A stretch of DNA of 64,000 nucleotides from Nymphaea colorata (Eukaryota; Streptophyta; Magnoliopsida; Nymphaeales; Nymphaeaceae). Below are positions 49,462 through 63,075 of the stretch, one piece after another. How positions within the stretch are numbered: the stretch's first letter is position 1; each line of letters begins with the position of its first letter. Location: contig NC_045138.2 in NCBI RefSeq assembly GCF_008831285.2, positions 40,973,115 to 41,037,114 on the forward strand, given 5' to 3'. The translations under genes and the position numbers were made by a program. Below the pieces are notes generated by a model. It was not told the origin of the DNA and did no database searches. It saw nothing but the letters and a program-made list of their open reading frames with translations.

Positions 49462-51095
49462 TCCTCTACCACCACAGCCAACCGTCCTCCAGACAAACGG
49501 GTCCGTTCGGATCAGATAAAATTAGATCCGGATAATGTAGGAAGGCTCCGAATCACAAGCAGGAGGCCGGCAGCCTTGCAGAGTCAACGCCTTTCGGATC
49601 TGATCCAATGTTTCGATTAAAGTCCGATCTTATTGCTCGGATTCAAGGAACAAAAAAGAAAAGCATTTAGAAATTTTAAAATCAAAATGTTTATTCTTTT
49701 AGAAATTGGAACTATTAAACAAGCATTGTTTTAGAATTAGTAAACAAAAACATACATGAAATTTTGATTTCATTCCAGTTTAAGAAACAATTATGATTCT
49801 GAAATTTTCATTCTTGAATCAAAATTTCAAACCTTATTACATAATCTCGAGAGTGGATATAAGAAATGACATCAATCATATTGAGATCAAATTTAATAAA
49901 AATTTGACTGGATTCGGGTTCAGACTTTGATAGATAACTTTAAATAAATATTCTCTAGCAATATGGTTTGAATGCAGTTAAAAGTCGTACTTAGGTTCAA
50001 ATTCAGATGTTAATTTAAATCAAATTTGGATATAATTTAGATTATGAATTGAGAATTCATATTCAGATATAGTATAAGATTTTTTTTCATCCAAATTCTA
50101 ATATGAATTCAAATCTGAAGGTATAGATATATGAAAAATGGATATGATAAAGTAAACCTTATATTTGAATCGGATCTATTGACATCCCTAATTCCAACAT
50201 GAAGAATAATTATAAGAAGAACTTTGTGAATATAGTTTTTATGATTGTAAATAATTCTCCGATAATAAATTTCTCTTTGTTATTTGAATCGGTGGTATTC
50301 TTCTCTCTCTCACAAATGACTGCCCTTGTCGTTTTTAATAAGAACATTTATAATTCCTCGCTTGATTGAAAAAAAAAGGGTATATTTTCACTGGTAGGAT
50401 GAGGTTAGGTGGACGCTTAGTTCATTCACAAAACTGAGGAATGATCTATAACATATTTATAGTTAAAAAAGAAATAAAAATAAAGCTGCCAATTTGATAT
50501 TTTATCTTTTCTGTATGCCATTTTTTTATCAGGAAAGATTTTTCCTAAAAATGACATTTTCAATTCATCTTTCTTCCACCGCTTCTTTTTTCAGCTTGTA
50601 TTTATTTAGATTATAAAAATCCTTTTTCATTTTCCCAATTTCTATTTATTCTAAAAATTCCAAAGAATAGCTTGAATTATAGCAAAGAAAAATATTAAAG
50701 GGTAAGTAGGGAAATAAGATGCTTATAATTAATATCCACATAAAATCAGTGCCATAAAAATCAGGCACCCAAAAAAATGCGCGACGTGTTATACAGTTTT
50801 ATTTATTATTTTAATTATTTTAATATTTTGGGATTTTTATTTTCGTTATTTTTTATAAAAAATTTAATATAACACTATCTTTTCCAATTTAATTAGCAGT
50901 TTGGTGCACTGGATTCAATTTCTAATGTCTTACAATTGTACATTTCCAAAACATATTCAAGTGAAATTTTCTTGAAAATATTGCACCAAATGAAAGGGTC
51001 TTGACGGAAAGGAAGAACATATTATTCTTAAAACATGCGTTTTTAGAGTACATATTCTAAATATCATGCTCTTGTTAACTGCACACTCAGTACTG

Positions 51096-51259
51096 CAATA
51101 TTTCTTTGTTTTTATATTGGCATCTTCAATGATTTGCTTATTTATATACATTGGTGGTTTTAAGAACAGATTTTTGACAATATTTCTTTATTTTTATATT
51201 AGCATTTTTAATGATTTGCTTATTTATATATCTTGGTGGTTTTATGGACAGATTTTCAA
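51096..51259. repeat. 82-bp tandem repeat, two units
   Basis: CAATATTTCTTTGTTTTTAT begins unit 1, and CAATATTTCTTTATTTTTAT begins unit 2 at 51178. Both contain ATGATTTGCTTATTTATATA and TTGGTGGTTTTA. A diverged partial third unit may follow to about 51320. Confidence 0.8.
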
Positions 51260-54200
51260 TGCAAGAACTTTCTAAAGCTCTGCTACTGTGTTTATTGTTT
51301 ACTTTTAGATTAGCATCTCTCAAAATTTTCCCTTTTCAAGCTACCAAACAACTTACAATTTTTTCAGTGACCCTGTTATGAGTGTTTAAGTCGACGGGGT
51401 CTCCTCCTCTGCCAACTTTTTTTCAAAAAAATAAAAATGTTAAACCCTTTTAATTTAAGGTGGGATGAGCAGTAGGCCAATAAACAGTAAAAAATAAAAT
51501 GTAAAAATTTAATTTTTGAGCCAATTTTGCTAATAATTTTAAAAAATCATGCTTTGGTATGAACTACAAGTTCCAAACTCTAAAGGGATCAAATATAGTC
51601 ATTAAAAAAAAAAAGGTTGTCTCCAAGGAGAGAAAGTTAGGTGTGCCGGGCGCACTGTGTGTGCAGTAAAGGAGGGAAGGATATTTTGGTAATTTATTTA
51701 AAAAGTTCTTCATAGTTTTTTTGTTTAAAATTTTGTTTTGTTTTCCATTTTGTCTTTACAAAAAGTTTTTTTCTAATGTATTTTAGTTATTAACCATACT
51801 GGTCAGGGGTGGGCATCGGCCTGACAAGAACCGGACTCGGACCAGGTTTTTCGAGCTTAAACCTGGGCCCGTACGGAGCCCCCACTGGCAGCCCAGCCCA
51901 GCGCCCACTCTTAATATTGGCGCACAAAAAATCATGTACCAGTATGGTGTATATAACCAGGTTCGGTCTCCAAAAGCATAGTGTAGCTGGTTGAGTTGAC
52001 GAGTGTACATCATCGTGAGCATTGTTCTCATGGGTCTTATTAAATGGGGCGCGACACCAAGCTGAAGGTGTCTGTCCTTAACTCATATCTTGATGCCATA
52101 GATCACATACTGAACCTCATCTGTCCGATCTTTTATCTGAAGTTTGTTTCATTTCACTTTCTCACATGTTGAAAATGAAACAAGTGAACAAATTGTCTTA
52201 TCCTACAAATCCTAAGCCCCATTGCTTTTGTATAGTCAAGCTCCACCTTCCTCACCAAACTTTGACTGAGAACACCAACTTTGACCTCTCATGAGATTAT
52301 TTACTAGAATGATTTGAATGGAAAATAGAGAAGAATATTTTTTTTAGGAATGGTCAACCTGATGTCAAATCTATTGTAGAATAGTCGTTTGCCTTTTAAA
52401 TACTCCTTCCAATGCCAACCTCATGGAACAGTAGGGTTATTGCATTGCCTGAATGAGAGCCGAAGCTCTTCCTTTTCTCCTTGCCTCCAAGATCGAGAGC
52501 TGCGTTGGTACAGGGCGGTGAGATCGCCATGAAATAGAAGTATTCCTGGTTGATGGCATATTTGGATTTGTTGTTGGAGGGATGTCTATGATAGTTTTCT
52601 ATCCGTTTGTTAATCTTTGCAAAATGGTTCAAAGAAATTAAATGAAAGCATCTGCTTACCATGGATTTTAGATCCGCGGGCTACTTTAAACCTACATAGT
52701 TCTCGCAAATTTTGAGTTTCATAGTAGTAAATTTACATCTTCGATTGATCTCAAACAAGGGATCGAGCAGATTTATGAACTTTAAGAGGGAAATGTTACA
52801 AACTTTCATACAAAGGATTTCAAATCCCTGCTAGAAATCAAGGGAATTGAAATCTCGGGACTAAGCAGCTAAGATCATCTTAAATCACCAGGAATCTTAA
52901 ATATGTGACCGTCAAATCTTATTCATAGTAAGGGCCATGTCATGAGCGCAGAGTTAATTTGCTTTGAAAGCTTGTAAGTATTTCATGCAAACCAATTTCT
53001 GTCACATTTAGAATGTCTCTGAATCTTGGTGGAAATGTTCAATCTAACATCTCCCATATTTTAAAAGAGTTCGAACACAAAAAATAAGCGCAAGTCGAAG
53101 AACAGAACAAGCATACATCTAGTTCATAACCTTCCAATGAAAACTGAAGCGGATCAAAGGTCCGCGCCCCTTCCTTGGTATGTTGATAATAGTTATTCGA
53201 AGGAGGAGTTGAAATCCTTCTGCTATTTTGAGTTCTTAAGAGTAAAACGGGCGTAGCGCCCACTTGAAATGAACCGCCCTTGAGCCTGGTGAGCCCAAGG
53301 TGGGGACCTCGTTCGGATAACCGCCCGAATAGACCTGAGTGGCCAAGCAATTTGCTTAGGATTTAGGGTCCTAGGTTGCCCCCAAGGGCCTTGGAAATGA
53401 GATCCACTATAAGTTTGGTTTCATTCAACTCGGCGAACCCTACAACTAGCTCAGGACGACCTTAAGACTTATCCGTTTCAAGCACGCACTCAGACCATAT
53501 TGCTCCTTCCACTCCTCCCACTGCAACCTGCTTGAGTGATGCCTTAACCTCCTTGGGGTCTTCTGGTGTAATTTGAAGAGACTGAGCCCACATATCTGAG
53601 GCTCGGCGCATCAAATCACAACGGCTTGATGCAATGCATGGATATGATTAAACACACTGCGTCGATGCATTGCTCTTAAAGCCATCCAAGAATTTTCAAA
53701 GGAGTTCGCTAGTTTTAAGTTGTATTTTTTACGTTCATCATTTTCATTTTGAACTTCTCATATTCACATGCTTTGTGTTTTGAACACATACATTCGTTTG
53801 TCCAACAATGCCACGATGTACTTTCACTTTCATTTATACACTTCCAAGTGTATCCTTTCACTTTCAACTATACAATAATACATTGAATTTTCCCCGCAGC
53901 CTTTGCACCGGAACAATACATCGACTTTTTTCAGAAAACTATACTTTCACTTTCAACCATCACATAATACAAAGACGACGGGTTTTCCATGATTAACTAC
54001 AAGAGTTTCCTTATAAAATCTGGCGATAAAAATTAGAGATGTCAATTGTTGAGACCAATTGCTTCAGAAAAGTCGGATGTGAAAAAAAATTCAACATCTC
54101 ATAAAGAAATAAGATGGGATTCAGATCTATGAAATGGAATCTAATCACATTCAGATCCACATTCAGTTCTTAAATATACGCGTGATTTGATTTAGATTTG

Positions 54201-55144
54201 AGGTCTGATTTTAGTTTTAAAAAAATGTCTTCTATATGTCTAATATCCATACATTTTGAGAAGTTAATTTTTAATTAACATAACATACTGTAATTTGGGT
54301 TCTGATCTACATTTAAGAGTCAAATTTGGATTCAAATGTCAATTCAAAAGTCAGATTTGAATATGATTTAGACTGTGAATTTGAGAATTGTATTTGGATA
54401 TAATGTAAACTTTTATTGTTCCTATTCGAATCAAATATTTGAATATCTGCTAAACCAGATCTGCCTAAAGGTAAACCCGATTCACATCCCTTCCAATGAC
54501 AATCCAAACCAAATGCAATGTTCATGCCGAAAGACCAGCAACATGATGCAGAAACTGTCTTAAATTAATTTTAATATTTTTATTGGTTTTAATTTTTCTG
54601 ATCAGATTGTTGTTAATATCAAGACCAGAAAACCCTTTTTATTTATTAAAAGTTTAAAAACTTCATGTCCTTTTACCTAAAAAAAAAAGTTTGAACCAAT
54701 TTGCAGCTCGAACCCAAGGTGTTCTTCTATGAATCCATGGCTTGCAGATCTAAAAGCGCATATAAAACAATCTCTCTCTCTGTTCCATAAATTTATGCAA
54801 ATTGAAATTTATTCATAAAGTTGATAAAATGGGGGGTGAAAGCAAGAAGAAAAAGAAAAGAATCAAGCAGTTCTTTATAAACTTCACCGACGGACTTGAA
54901 TTCACTTTGTGGCTGATCCAGATCCAACAGTTATTTAGGTAAACAACCCACAATAAAAGTAGTAGTTATGAACACTGCAGCCTATTTCCAAACCAAATCT
55001 TTTAAAAAATTTGATCCGCCAACAATTATTGCCCCATGTTCAACCCAATTAGGTTGGATTTGGTACTTCCCTCATGAATGAGCATAACTCCGACCCATTA
55101 ACATCTCTACCTCCAACAATGGAATTTGCACAAGTTGGGTCAAG

Positions 55145-55185
55145 TGGTACCGATGCCAATGCAATGGATATGGGTTCGATGTCAG
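55145..55185 (+). other. Pol III promoter-like box pair (SINE-like)
   Basis: GGTCAAGTGGTACC resembles a tRNA A box and GGGTTCGATGTC, 35 bases on, a B box. No folded tRNA cloverleaf can be drawn, so a tRNA-derived SINE is more likely than a tRNA gene. Confidence 0.35.
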
Positions 55186-56279
55186 ACCAACCAGAACCAG
55201 TTCGTTTGAGATCTGTAAAACGGTTTTTTTTTTAATATATATATATAAATTTTTATGGTTTGGTTCTGAAGAAATTGAACAGAAGATCCAGATCTTGTCA
55301 CTTAAACCAACCAGCTGCACGAAACACTTCTCGGATGCTTAGCCTTTATATATAAGTTCACTTAATTACATTTATATTCTCTCCACATATTCCAAGAGCT
55401 TCAGAAAAGTAATGTAAATGATCTTCAGTTTGGCCGTCCAAAAATGGGCCTCTCCTTGGCTGTCTAACATAGTAGGTTTTACATTTTGGATCTAACCATT
55501 TAGATAATCTTTTAATGTAAAACAAAAATGTACAGTAACAATTGAATTAAAGCTTTCAAATGTATCAGTTCGGATTTTATGACTCGAAAAGCCAAAGACA
55601 ACTAATGTTCAACCCTCACAATATTAGTTGCACATATTGAATGTTGGTGCTTTTTCTTAAGCTTACAGTTTTGAATTGGCCGATGTTCATTAAAAGGCCA
55701 ATCTATGGCATATATATATATATATATAGACACACACACACACAAAATGGAGACTTTGGGCTTACAGAGTCATCCAACCATTTGATTACGACCCTCATAT
55801 TCATTATTATTGACAGTTAACAAAAAAACAATGAGAAAAAGTAATAGACATTTTGGTTATTTGATATTAGTTCACATATTTTTTTTTCTTAATCATCTAT
55901 CTGTTTCAAAACTCTTGTTAGATGATTGGGTGACTCTACATAACCAAAGTCATCATTCAATTCTGATATATTCCTCTTACATAATGATTAACTTATTATA
56001 TGTTTACCATCAACTTATTCTTGATATCATATTTGTTAGATTAGCTTGCCAAAAAAAAAAAAAAACACTTAATCGTTGCATTTAAGCTGTCTAATTTTGT
56101 CCCTGACTTAGTGGTCTGGGACCTATCAATTACTAAGCTATTTGTTAATTATTCTCAAATTGAAATTGGTGCTTGATTACTACTTTTGGCTTATGGAGGA
56201 AATTGTCCTGCAGGAGATTCCCTCTAGTTTTAACTACCCTTTTGCTTTCTCTCTTCTTCCATCACCTTGGGTTCATAAA

Positions 56280-56401
56280 ACAAGTAAATTTTAAGCACAA
56301 AAGCCATCGGTAATTCACTTTTGGAAGCTCACAGTAAAAAACAAGCAAATGTTAAGTTCAAAAGCCATCGAGAATTCACTTTTGGAAGTTCACAGTCAAG
56401 T
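56280..56401. repeat. 61-bp tandem repeat, two units
   Basis: ACAAGTAAATTTTAAGCAC and ACAAGCAAATGTTAAGTTC begin the units at 56280 and 56341. Both continue with AAAAGCCATCG and AATTCACTTTTGGAAG. Confidence 0.85.
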
Positions 56402-58030
56402 TCAAAGTTAAAGTACCGAAGCTTTCCTCCCTCAGTATTTACACCATGCACGGTTCTATAATGCAGAAGAGCATATGCCCAAACCCCATCAAATAATTCT
56501 CTCTATTTTGAAAGCTTCTGCAACATGCTTTTGCGTACTTCTCAAGTATCACGGCGACTCTTAGGCTTTACTCGTCCCCAAGCAATTGGTACAGTAGATG
56601 GACGTCACGGGGCCATGCATCTTCTGAACATATATGTTTCAATAATGAACACAGATGAAGTGAGAATATATGTGAACAGAAGCATCTGAGAGGGTGACAT
56701 GAGCAACTGGGCAGTGTCCGAACAAGAATGGAGGACGCAGAGAAGCGGACAGTGAAGAAGAAACGAAATCAAAAGGTTGTCATGTCTTGGAGGCACATGA
56801 CATGGTAGTCTGCCTGTTGCCCCACTTGGCTCAGGTGCTTTCATCTTGATCTGCTCAGCTTCACGTTCCATGATGAACTCCCCAATGGACTTAGATCCCC
56901 AAAGTGTTCGTATTTCTGCAGTCCCTGATTCTATCTAGATCTGCCGACGTATCCCTACGAATTAAGATATACATATGCGGATACGCATGCCGAGCCCACC
57001 TTCTCGAGGGGGGCAGCTGACCACAGGAGCCATGGCACCCCAGGATTTTGAAAAAGAATGAAGTACATGACATAGTTCTTAAAATTGGTATAGTACATGT
57101 TGAATGTATATGGATTGAAATAATGTATGGGCTACTGTCTATTCTCTACTGCATAAAATCTGATAGATGTGAGCTTAAGAATGGTAGATGAAAACAAGAT
57201 GCAGACATTTGAATTTGTAGTACACTCGAGCTGCCCATGCCTTGTTTTCATCTCCCAGCCTTGAAATGAGGAGTAATTCATGTGTTCTTCGTTAAGTTCA
57301 AATTCTTGCACCTTTTTTTCATATTTCTCACTGTTGATGAGAAATATGAAAAAAGATGTGTGTGAGGAGCTCACGTCCTTTCCTGATATATATATAGTTC
57401 CATTTTAGTTGTTACTTTATCCATTCGATATACTAAAGTTTAATTTCTAAAATAGAAAGGATTAACTGATAATCATCAAATTCTAATATATATTTAGAAG
57501 CATAACATACAGATTGAGAAAGAATGAAGTGCCTCTCTCTCTCTCTCTCTTGCTCGCTCGCTCTCTCTTTTATATATTATTCGTATAGGCAAACAGTGTT
57601 TTCTTAGAGAAACTTTGAAATTAAGTTACTTGAGGCCCACCAGATTAAGTAGCAAAATTTAATTAAATTTTAGCGAACCTTCCAAGCACCTCAACTTAAC
57701 CTTCTTCGTCTTTTTCCGTTGCAAGATTAGAGAGAGAGTGAGTTTAAAAAGATCTCGCAGGCCATTTTGATATTTTCCTTGCTTGAGACACAAAAGTATT
57801 GTTACCGCTGTCCTTTTCATGATGGTTTAGTAAGATCACGAAGAAGGAACCTTTTTGTATGATGAGATATCGCCATTGTTTTGTTGCAGACATCGAATAG
57901 GGATCCAGTAGCATGCAGCTATGCTTCTCATCATCATCATCATAAGAAGACCAAGTTATGAATTTTAATTTTGACCAAAAAGCTATATCTTCAATTTCAC
58001 TTATCTATCAATCTTAATTAAATCAATTGT

Positions 58031-58096
58031 TAAGATGATTCTTGATGATCTTAGCACACACATTAAGTTGATTCTTGATGACCTTAGCACACACAC
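58031..58096. repeat. 33-bp tandem repeat, two units
   Basis: TAAGATGATTCTTGATGATC and TAAGTTGATTCTTGATGACC, each followed by TTAGCACACACA. Confidence 0.85.
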
Positions 58097-58190
58097 ACAT
58101 ATATAGAATTTCTGGACTCTTTCATCTCACAACATGCCGCCCTATGCATTACATTGAGCTGCATGCATCAGGCTTCATGTTGTAAGAGGC

Positions 58191-58318
<128 letters not shown>

Positions 58319-58768
58319 TTGGATTCATACCTGCGTAAATGCTGTGTTCAATTTGAATTTTGGTTGCCGGTGGGAATGCGATCACATTTTGTTACTGAGC
58401 CCAATAACCAATGGCATTTGGATTCAGATTTATATCGCAAGTATTGTCAGATTCATTGACACTACTAATTTACTAGCAAAACTAGAATGAGGGCGCTGGG
58501 GAAGTCAAGTAAAGAACCTTCATTACATTATAATATATATTTTTTCATTTAAGACATTTAAACATGTTAAGTAACTACTACGTAAAGCATTATGCTAATG
58601 TACGATTATAAACCATGAAATAATGCTTAGTTTCGCATGCCATGTTCCTTTTGCATATCAAGACACTAAAAGCCGTACTTTTCTCAATATCGAATCTTGG
58701 AAAAGAGCACAACGTGTGAAGGTTTTCCTGAATTTGGTTAAGATAAACTATTCATTACCTTCATATCA

Positions 58769-58770
58769 AC

Positions 58771-58796
<26 letters not shown>
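58769..58796. repeat. (AT)n microsatellite
   Basis: 28 bp of uninterrupted AT. Confidence 0.9.
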
Positions 58797-58801
<5 letters not shown>

Positions 58802-58974
58802 CTTGACGGGATTTCCAATGCATACGACTTGCATCATATCTTGGTACAGGTGAGTAAACAAATTTAGATAATTGGTACATGGATCTTGTCTTTTTTGGCT
58901 GTACGAAATCCAAATTACAATTTTGTTGTCTATATCCGTTTCGCTGATGCAAGTCTAACCGTTTACACCTGTAG

Positions 58975-59237
58975 AGCGCGTTTGATTGGGGTGAGTGATT
59001 CAAGAGTACATTTTGGGGCATTTCATTTCAAAATGTATACTTCATGAAATATGCTTCTGATTCCACGAATTAAAATTGAGTCTCTGTGTTTTAAGACAAA
59101 CTTGTGCCTAATGTCCCAAGTTTACGCATAGAACTATCACGTTACTACACCTCCGATTGGAGTAAGGGTCATAGACGCATCTCATATTTGAGATAGGGTG
59201 TCCCGGACGCCCTTATTCCAGGCATCAAACTCGCCCT
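58975..59237. mobile_element. MITE-like element, 263 bp, with TAG target duplication
   Basis: The left end AGCGCGTTTGAT and the reverse complement of the right end, AGGGCGAGTTTGAT, form imperfect terminal inverted repeats. The trinucleotide TAG flanks both sides (58972-58974 and 59238-59240), as expected for a Tourist/PIF-Harbinger-type insertion. No coding capacity. Confidence 0.6.
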
Positions 59238-59261
59238 TAGCACTACGTTAGGTCTCGCACA

Positions 59262-59765
59262 CGAGCCGAGTCGAGCTGGAGCTGGCCCGAGCTTGGCCAG
59301 CTCCAGCTCGACTCGGCTCAAAAAATTCGAGCTCGAGTTTGGCTCGAACTCGAGTCAAGCTCCTTGTAGCAAGTTCGAGCTTGACTCGGCTACACAAAAT
59401 CGAGTTTGAACTCGACTCGTTTAACCCATTTAACTCGTTTAGGCATCAATTGGTTTAAAGTTAACTCGTGTAAGTATTAACTTGTTTAACTCGTGTAAGT
59501 GTTAACTCATGTAACTAGTTTAACTTGTGTAACTTGTGAAAATTTGTTTTTATTTTAAAAGTGAAAACCGGTGAACCAGTTTTGTCAATATTATATAGAG
59601 TACTGGTTTGCGATTTGCGTCAAGTATAAACGAGTCGAGTTTCTGAAACTCGAACTGGAAACATTTATCGTTTCGAGTATCTTTTGAAGTTTGAACACGG
59701 CTCGTTTATAAACTAATCGAGCATGAGCCCGAGTTGTCTCCGCTAGTTGTGCAGCCTTACTAGCC
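59262..59765. mobile_element. GAGCTCG-rich repeat element beginning with a perfect hairpin
   Basis: About 500 bp built of CGAGCTCGA, GACTCG and AACTCGTTTAA words. It starts with a perfect 25-bp inverted repeat (59263-59287 and 59295-59319, 7-base loop) and ends near CGAGTTGTCTCCGCTAG. The base use differs sharply from its neighbours. Probably a non-autonomous transposon of a type widespread in plants; ends are not proven. Confidence 0.5.
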
Positions 59766-59789
59766 ATGGAACTATGTGGCTACTGAGAC

Positions 59790-60037
59790 AAATGTAGGAT
59801 AAGTTTCTAACTGGGTTGTTTTGGCTTGTGCTCTATAACCTCACGAGGGCACAGTATTGGCTTGTATTTTGTATTTTTCTATGATAGTGAAAACTGCTCT
59901 GTGTGGCGGTCGTGAACGTAAGTGAATGTTGTCTCTGAACCACATAAATATTTGTGTATTCTTTCTCTCTTTCTTTTCTTCTCATTTTTATTCTCTTGAC
60001 GCATTAAGAGAGTGTGAGGGAGCCTAGTTCCTAACAA
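59790..60037 (+). mobile_element. LTR remnant, 3' part
   Basis: The stretch reads like the R/U5 part of a plant copia LTR: TTGTATTTTTCTATGATAGT, then GAACCACATAAATATTTGTG, a CTTTCTCTCTTTC run, and a CTAACAACA end. No primer-binding site, internal domain or second LTR was found, so it is a solo or truncated LTR. Confidence 0.45.
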
Positions 60038-60184
60038 CATTGTCCCTTATCAGGTGATGTGGGTCCTATCTGAGCCAGACCCGTTCCGTCTTTGTTAGCC
60101 CTTAGGGTTGATGATGGCCCCAATAAATCATGAGTTAAGAGACCTGTTCCAGTTTTTCTGGTTAAGCAATCTGTTTGATATGAA

Positions 60185-60246
<62 letters not shown>
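60185..60246. repeat. Compound (CT)n(TA)n microsatellite
   Basis: About 27 bp of CT followed by 35 bp of TA. Confidence 0.95.
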
Positions 60247-60248
<2 letters not shown>

Positions 60249-61049
60249 TGATGGGTAGCATGACAGGTTGGGCTAATATGGATGGGTCATATTTTCTCTC
60301 TCTAAAATTTAATGTGAGGCAACTGAGCAAAATTAACAGTAGGAGGGAGAAGAAGCTATTATTATGCTTTGGAAATTAAGAATGTGAAGGGAAACAATAA
60401 GTGGATCATCTAACCTGCTTCAACTTATGACTACCAAATAAAACCAGTAGAAGTTCCAACCAGATATAAATGGCAGATCAATGGGGCAAACCCATTCAGT
60501 GGTCTGGTCCTTATAAAAGCGTTCCAGTTGTTGAAGAAAGAAAACAATGGCACGCCCTATAGCTTTAAACCAGATATCTTTACATTACTATATCTAGAAA
60601 AAGTAAAAGCTGGATCAGAAGAATTTTGGGATTTTACTCTCTTGGCAGACTTCAAATCAACTGCATCTAAAAGTTTCACGTTTCGAGCCTGTTTTCGATT
60701 CAACAGGCATTTTAAAATTTAAAGTTTCATGGAATATCAAATTGTGACAGGTCTGCTTACCAGGAAAAAGTTCTTCAAAATTCTTCGAACTCAGTGTTCA
60801 ATCCTGGCCTGGGGTTCCTTTAGCTTGAAGGTGTCGAGTCCTTCTTCAGCAGGCATACGGAACACTGTACAGAGTGTCAAGGCTATAGAACAAAACTGAA
60901 TCATGGTCTGCTCTGATCCATTATCAATGTGCTTTGCAGATAAGCCTGCAGGCTATTGAACAAAGTTGAACCTTGGCCTGTTTTGGTTCCCGCTTACGTT
61001 CTACATCGATCTACAAAGTTTTGTCATTCAAACCAGCCAACTGGTTTGA

Positions 61050-61074
61050 TCTCTCTCTCTCTCTCTCTCTCTCT
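61050..61074. repeat. (CT)n microsatellite
   Basis: 25 bp of uninterrupted CT. Confidence 0.9.
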
Positions 61075-61640
61075 AGACCTCTCTTGAAAACAAATGGTTA
61101 AACACATCATACGAATGCATTCTACTTAATCATTTTTTTGTTGTAATTCATCATTTTTCACCGGAATGCATTCTACTAAGTACATGGTTTCTTTAGTAAA
61201 ACATACATAGTTGATCGAGTGGGAGTTCGTGACGATCTCATATTGTCAATTTGATTCTCGTAAGCACTATGCTCTTAAACCATTTGGGTGGAGTTAGCAA
61301 CAAAACTGGCGATGCACATCATTCCTTTATAAATTTGTAAAGTTTTGAACTTTAAAGACACACCCATGTAACATATTATAGAAAAAGATTGCAAAAACTA
61401 TATGATTATGTATCCATCATTTTACAATCGTAGAGTCTCTAAAATGAAACTGATATAATATGATGATAAGACGTCTAGATATACATAAGGCTTGCAAGGT
61501 TAGGTGTAAAATCTATTGACTTGGGGTGATCGGAAGCCACCCAAAGAAGGATTGAAGCTCTTACCCTAGGATCCAGAGCTTTTTTTAGACCTGGGTGGAT
61601 CTTATGATATGTTCATCAATGAAGTGTCACAATGTCACCA

Positions 61641-61668
61641 TTCGCTCATAAGAATTGATCTGATGACC
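61641..61668 (-). mobile_element. SINE-like, tRNA-derived fragment
   Basis: The reverse strand reads GGTCATCAGATCAATTCTTA, matching the copy at 24001-24035 at about 19 of 22 positions. The B box is damaged. Confidence 0.35.
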
Positions 61669-63075
61669 GAGTTCTCACCGGCCTACCAGTACGCCCACCT
61701 ATGGTATGCCTCTTGAGGCCTCAAATTGATTGATTGACTTGTGTGTGTCTATATATTAAGCAAATGGGATCTCTAAATTGTGTAAACTATTTGATAGTGT
61801 AGTTTTTTGATATTATGTACAAAGAAAATGTATAACCAAGGCATTTCCAACCCAAAAGAAAAACCTTTTTCTATTTACTATTGTTTTCTAAATACTTGCT
61901 TTTTGTTTGCTAAAAAGCATCTAGCCAACTTCTTTATTCTGCGTTTTCATATATATACAACGCTATTCAAAAGGGCAAGTAAATTTATTTGTAATAGAAA
62001 ATGCTAGGCATAAGATATTATTAATCCCCATCAATGAAAACGAATGGATGGCAGCCAAATGGATGTTAAAAATTAAGAAAAACAATACGAACATGACTAT
62101 ATATGCCGTTTCAGAGAGCGTCCCCTTCGCCCTTCAACTCATTCACACTCCAAAAGTCGACCGATGCGCCGTAAAATTTCAAAGGCCCTCTGACCCAAGT
62201 TGAAAGAAACTTTAACTCGTCACCTAACCCTTGTTGTGGGGGCAACTCCATCTCTCCCACACCTATTTTTAGCTGTTTCCTGCACAACAGGTGTTGCACA
62301 TGAATCCACTACTCACCAAAAGAAGTGACGTTCTTTTCCCACTTTAATGCCACTTTAATTTTAAAGGACTTTGCTGATTATAAAAATTTTGGTCTTAATG
62401 TAATTAGCAAAAGATGGTGTCGCCCAATTTCCCTGTATATCTAAATACAAACATGCCGTGCACCATTTCTTCTCCTTCTTTTGAGTTTCCTGAAGATTCA
62501 AAAGGTCCTCTTTTAGAAAAGCTAATATGGCTCTTAAAATCATGTTATAATGATGAAATTGGCAAAAGATGAAAGGTGCATCTCCCATTGGAATCCCAAT
62601 TATGTTCCTTGTATCATAAAAGAGTAGGTCATACGGTTTTTCTCGGCAAGTTGAAGCACAATAGAAAGCTTCGACTCTCATTTGGGCGGTGGAATAACAC
62701 TCTCACTCGCCTGAAAATTGTGAAAAGATGGTTTTTTCAAATTTCTCTCTGTTTTTAGGTATTGATATTTTATGCACCATGTGTTTCCTTCTTGTTTATG
62801 AAAATATGAAGGTGATGAGGATTGGAGGGTGCTAAAAGGGTGTTTGGAGATTGCATGCATGGGAAGTGTGTTGCCTGCCAGGACAAGACATGGGTACCCA
62901 ATAAGGGTAATCCTCTTTACCCAAGGAAGGCCAAAGTGCTTTCAGTTTGAGTCAAGTTAGCAGTAACCCTAGGGCTTGTAGGGCCTTGTCTAGATTGGCT
63001 CACTTGATTTGATCCCTTTGTTGCCTAATACTTAGGCCAGCAGTCACTGGGGTTTTGCAGCATCACTACAACCTA

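Larger units (their letters stand above)
49480..58190. other. Long gene-poor region
   Basis: About 8.7 kb with no gene I can support. It holds tandem repeats (51096-51259, 56280-56401, 58031-58096), a GC-rich patch at 51805-51915 with the GGGTGGGCATCGG type of transposon-end sequence, a moderately GC-rich open stretch at 53039-53350 (minus) that may be retroelement debris, and a TRGC-like plus GGGTTCGATGTC pair at 55145-55185 resembling pol III A and B boxes. Two minus-strand frames at 56605-57073 have no recognisable motif. Confidence 0.6.
60247..63000. other. Intergenic region upstream of the cyclin gene
   Basis: No supported gene. It contains a (CT)12 tract at 61050-61074, a pol III B-box-like fragment at 61641-61668 related to those at 24001 and 29190, and short reading frames without recognisable motifs. 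Confidence 0.55.

Noticed and set aside
52396-52662. 88-residue minus-strand frame
   Set aside because: No family features and no supporting splice structure.
55145-55185. tRNA gene
   Set aside because: A and B box-like words are present but acceptor and anticodon stems cannot be formed.
56605-57073. Two minus-strand frames considered as a small secreted peptide gene
   Set aside because: No signal peptide followed by a CLE-, EPF- or RALF-like end; cysteine spacing matches nothing known to me.
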